The translations under genes and the position numbers were made by a program. From contig JAADFP010000093.1 of NCBI GenBank assembly GCA_013152825.1, positions 1 through 8,059 of the forward strand: 8,059 nt of DNA. Reading direction: 5' to 3'. The notes below the pieces were generated by a model. The model saw only the letters and a program-made list of their open reading frames with translations. It was not told the origin of the DNA and ran no database searches. Shown one piece after another: positions 6,342-8,059 of the stretch (position 1 is its first letter; every line of letters starts with the position of its first letter). The stretch comes from Caldisericota bacterium (GTDB lineage: Bacteria; CAIJMQ01; JAADFP01).

Positions 6342-7265
6342 CTATCCCTCCTTTTTCCAGGCTTTTTTACCAAGATACAGAAAGGCGGCCAGGGCAGCCT
6401 TAGCACCTTCTCCACAGGCAACAATTATCTGTTTGCCAAAAACATTGGTTACATCTCCCGCAGCAAATATGCCCGGCACACTGGTTTCACATTGAGGATT
6501 AATTATTATTTCTCCCTTCTCATTCTTTTTTACTTCCTTAACAAAACCCGAAGCAGGTTTACTGCCAATCTCCACAAAAACCCCTTCTACTTCTATCTCC
6601 TTTACCTGCTCTCCCTTCCTTACTCTCAATCCTTTAACAAACGTATTTCCGTAAATTTCCTCTACCCTGGTTTCAGTATATATTTCCACCTTGCCACTTC
6701 TCTTAATTTTCTCCAGCATCACTGCATCACCAGTAATGCGGGAAGAGAATTCCAGCAGAAAAATCTTCCTGGCAATCTTGATTAACTGCAGCACCGCATC
6801 CAGGCCAGCATTCCCTCCTCCTATCACTGCCACATCCTTCCCCGCGAATAAAGGAGCATCACAGGTAGCACAATAAGTTACCCCCCGGTTCTTAAACTCT
6901 TTCTCTCCCTTGACTCCCAATTCTCTTGGCACCCGGCCAGAAGCAACAATTACTGTCTTGGCAAAATACTTACTTTTTTCCGTCTCCACCCGGATAAAGT
7001 CCCCCTCTTTCTGCACCACTCTTGCCGGCTCATTCTCCCTTATTTCCAAATTAAAGTACTCCACATGCTCCCTGAATTTTTTAACCAGTTCTACTCCGGT
7101 TATGAACTGGTACCCTAAATAGTTTTCTATATCGCTGCTCAGGATTGCCTGTCCCCCAATATCCCGGGTAACCATGATAAAATCCATTTTTTTTCTGGCC
7201 GCATAGATACCTGCAGTCATACCACCAGGCCCTGCCCCTACGATGACGAGATCCAAACACTTCAC
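6342..7265 (-). CDS. AhpF/thioredoxin reductase-like FAD disulfide reductase, probably NADH-dependent
   Basis: The 307-residue flavoprotein has the thioredoxin-reductase fold: FAD-binding GAGPGG at residues 10-15, GGQ and ENYLGY near 37-52, the redox-active pair C132/C135 in CATC, the second nucleotide site GGGNAG at 149-154, and a C-terminal AAGDV motif. It lacks the HRRxxxR signature that NADPH-specific thioredoxin reductases use for the 2' phosphate. In its place is LLEF (170-173), as in the NADH-dependent AhpF. With the glutaredoxin-like gene directly upstream this matches the NADH-dependent reductase/glutaredoxin pair described from Clostridium pasteurianum that reduces a peroxiredoxin. 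The start is GTG at 7265, with AAGGAG eight bases upstream, overlapping the previous stop as GTGA. Calling it trxB is the alternative. Confidence 0.9.
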   Translation of the reverse strand: MKCLDLVIVGAGPGGMTAGIYAARKKMDFIMVTRDIGGQAILSSDIENYLGYQFITGVELVKKFREHVEYFNLEIRENEPARVVQKEGDFIRVETEKSKYFAKTVIVASGRVPRELGVKGEKEFKNRGVTYCATCDAPLFAGKDVAVIGGGNAGLDAVLQLIKIARKIFLLEFSSRITGDAVMLEKIKRSGKVEIYTETRVEEIYGNTFVKGLRVRKGEQVKEIEVEGVFVEIGSKPASGFVKEVKKNEKGEIIINPQCETSVPGIFAAGDVTNVFGKQIIVACGEGAKAALAAFLYLGKKAWKKEG

Positions 7266-7498
7266 AAGCCTAACTCCTTTTCTATTTCTTCCCGGTTAAA
7301 ACCAATAATTATTTTCCCCTCTATCTCCAGCACAGGCACTCCCATTTGTCCCGACTTTCTTACCATCTCTTCCAGGGCACTTTTATTCCGGGTTACATCT
7401 ACATATTCAAACGGTATCCCCTTTTCCTCAAGGAACGATTTCACCATAGAACAGTACGGACAGGAAGAAGTAGTATAAACTTTCACCTTTTTTGACAT
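7262..7498 (-). CDS. Glutaredoxin-like redox protein (CPYC)
   Basis: A 78-residue single-domain thioredoxin-fold protein. The active site is C13-P-Y-C16 after the first strand (KVYTTSSCPYC), the cis-proline loop is GVPV at 53-56, and GF at 66-67 occupies the usual Gly site near the C terminus. It carries electrons between a reductase and target disulfides. The next gene overlaps it by four bases and encodes an AhpF-like reductase that lacks the N-terminal thioredoxin-like region of full AhpF. This small protein therefore probably serves as that domain in trans. ATG at 7498 is preceded by AAGGAGAGGAG, whose last AGGAG lies nine bases upstream. It could equally be called NrdH-like, but no ribonucleotide reductase gene is nearby. 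Confidence 0.92.
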   Translation of the reverse strand: MSKKVKVYTTSSCPYCSMVKSFLEEKGIPFEYVDVTRNKSALEEMVRKSGQMGVPVLEIEGKIIIGFNREEIEKELGL

Positions 7499-7520
7499 TT
7501 CTCATTTCTCCTCTCCTTGT

Positions 7521-7991
7521 TCAAAGACGCTTCTTAATCTCCAGCAGCTTGAGAAAATGTTTGCGTTCTTCCTCTATTACCATGTCAACTACACTATGTT
7601 CACCTTCCGGCACTGCTCCCTTCAGTTCCTGGTAATAGAGAATAGAATCCAGTTCTCTACGCATAGCAAAATCCAGGGCAGAAAGAAGACTTCTTAATGA
7701 CTGTCTTGCTTCCTCCTCCAATTTATTAGAAAAAATTACCTGGTCTGCATAAGCGCGCAAATAGGAAAAATATTCCTGCGGGTAATTCTCGGGAGGTTCG
7801 TATTTTTCTACCTCTAAAGCCATGTTTGCAAACACTTCCCTATGCTTACACTCCTCCTCGGCCAGAAAATTAAAAACATTTTGCAAGGTTTCTTCCTTAA
7901 AGTTGCTGGAAAGCTGACGATAGAATTTCTCCCCCGCTTCCTCCATCCCTACTGCAAACTGCAGAACCTCGCTTACACTAAAAATACTCAC
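7521..7991 (-). CDS. Ferritin-like di-iron protein (rubrerythrin-type four-helix domain, no rubredoxin domain)
   Basis: The 156-residue, all-helical protein belongs to the rubrerythrin/COG1633 group. Candidate di-iron ligands occur in the expected order: the Glu cluster in MEEAGEKFY (residues 16-24), E47-x-x-H50 in EECKH, E113 in RRELDSILYY, and E142-x-x-H145 in EERKH. There is no C-terminal Cys-x-x-Cys rubredoxin domain, so it would need an outside electron donor if it acts as a peroxidase. Iron storage or sensing are alternatives. GTG at 7991 is taken as start, because GAGAGG lies about six bases upstream; TTG at 7994 is possible and would add one residue. It is the first gene of the operon, 22 bases before the glutaredoxin-like gene, and fits a peroxide or iron detoxification role. 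Confidence 0.85.
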   Translation of the reverse strand: MSIFSVSEVLQFAVGMEEAGEKFYRQLSSNFKEETLQNVFNFLAEEECKHREVFANMALEVEKYEPPENYPQEYFSYLRAYADQVIFSNKLEEEARQSLRSLLSALDFAMRRELDSILYYQELKGAVPEGEHSVVDMVIEEERKHFLKLLEIKKRL

Positions 7992-8014
7992 CAACCACCT
8001 CTCTCTTTGTTTTC

Positions 8015-8043
8015 ATTGTATCACAGTAATATTCTACTGGAAA
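8015..8043 (-). promoter_or_regulatory. Candidate sigma-70-type promoter of the oxidative-stress operon
   Basis: On the minus strand, a -10 box TACAAT (8020-8015; one mismatch to TATAAT), preceded by TGTGA, lies 17 bases downstream of TTTCCA (8043-8038; four of six matches to TTGACA). The -10 box is about 24 bases before the GTG start at 7991, leaving a short leader. The region is AT-rich and lies upstream of the first gene of the operon. Confidence 0.5.
8024..8039. promoter_or_regulatory. Inverted repeat in the promoter spacer, candidate operator
   Basis: CAGTA and TACTG form 5-bp inverted arms separated by six AT-rich bases, lying between the proposed -35 and -10 boxes. A repressor bound here would block RNA polymerase. 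It does not match the usual PerR or Fur box closely. The short arms in an AT-rich region make chance plausible. Confidence 0.3.
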
Positions 8044-8059
8044 GAAGGCAAAATATTGC

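Overview
This window comes from a bacterium with moderate GC content and tightly packed, co-directional operons. It is most likely an anaerobe from a poorly characterised lineage. The anaerobe inference rests on a one-iron superoxide reductase, a ferritin-like di-iron protein and a reductase/glutaredoxin pair of the kind known from clostridia. The sequence alone does not fix the phylum.

Plus strand, 1-5758, is one long gene string with spacings of a few bases or 4-base overlaps. In order it holds the C-terminal part of purM (purine synthesis), a 33-residue very basic small ORF, a zinc alcohol/polyol dehydrogenase, a TIM-barrel sugar isomerase/epimerase-like protein, a DUF3786 protein, an HD-domain dNTP triphosphohydrolase (dgt family) and an exported alpha/beta hydrolase. 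Two of these genes are broken. The dehydrogenase carries a perfect 17-bp tandem duplication that shifts its frame, and the DUF3786 gene carries a 4-bp (CAGC) tandem duplication that does the same. Removing one repeat copy restores a full-length family-like protein in each case. purM holds a third, older duplication: a diverged, in-frame 28-codon repeat. Tandem duplication is therefore a recurring theme here.

Between the two convergent gene strings (5759-5949) is a stretch of about 190 bp with no convincing protein gene. Read on the minus strand it can fold into nested stems and ends in a GGAGG-T-tract. It resembles, as far as can be judged from memory, the HEARO/omega RNA that accompanies IscB nucleases, but no iscB follows it. 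It is the best candidate here for an unannotated non-coding element.

Minus strand, 7991-5950, is a four-gene oxidative-stress operon: ferritin-like di-iron protein, glutaredoxin-like protein, AhpF-like flavoprotein disulfide reductase and superoxide reductase. A plausible sigma-70-type promoter lies upstream at about 8015-8043, with an inverted repeat inside its spacer. No peroxiredoxin or rubredoxin gene is present in the window.
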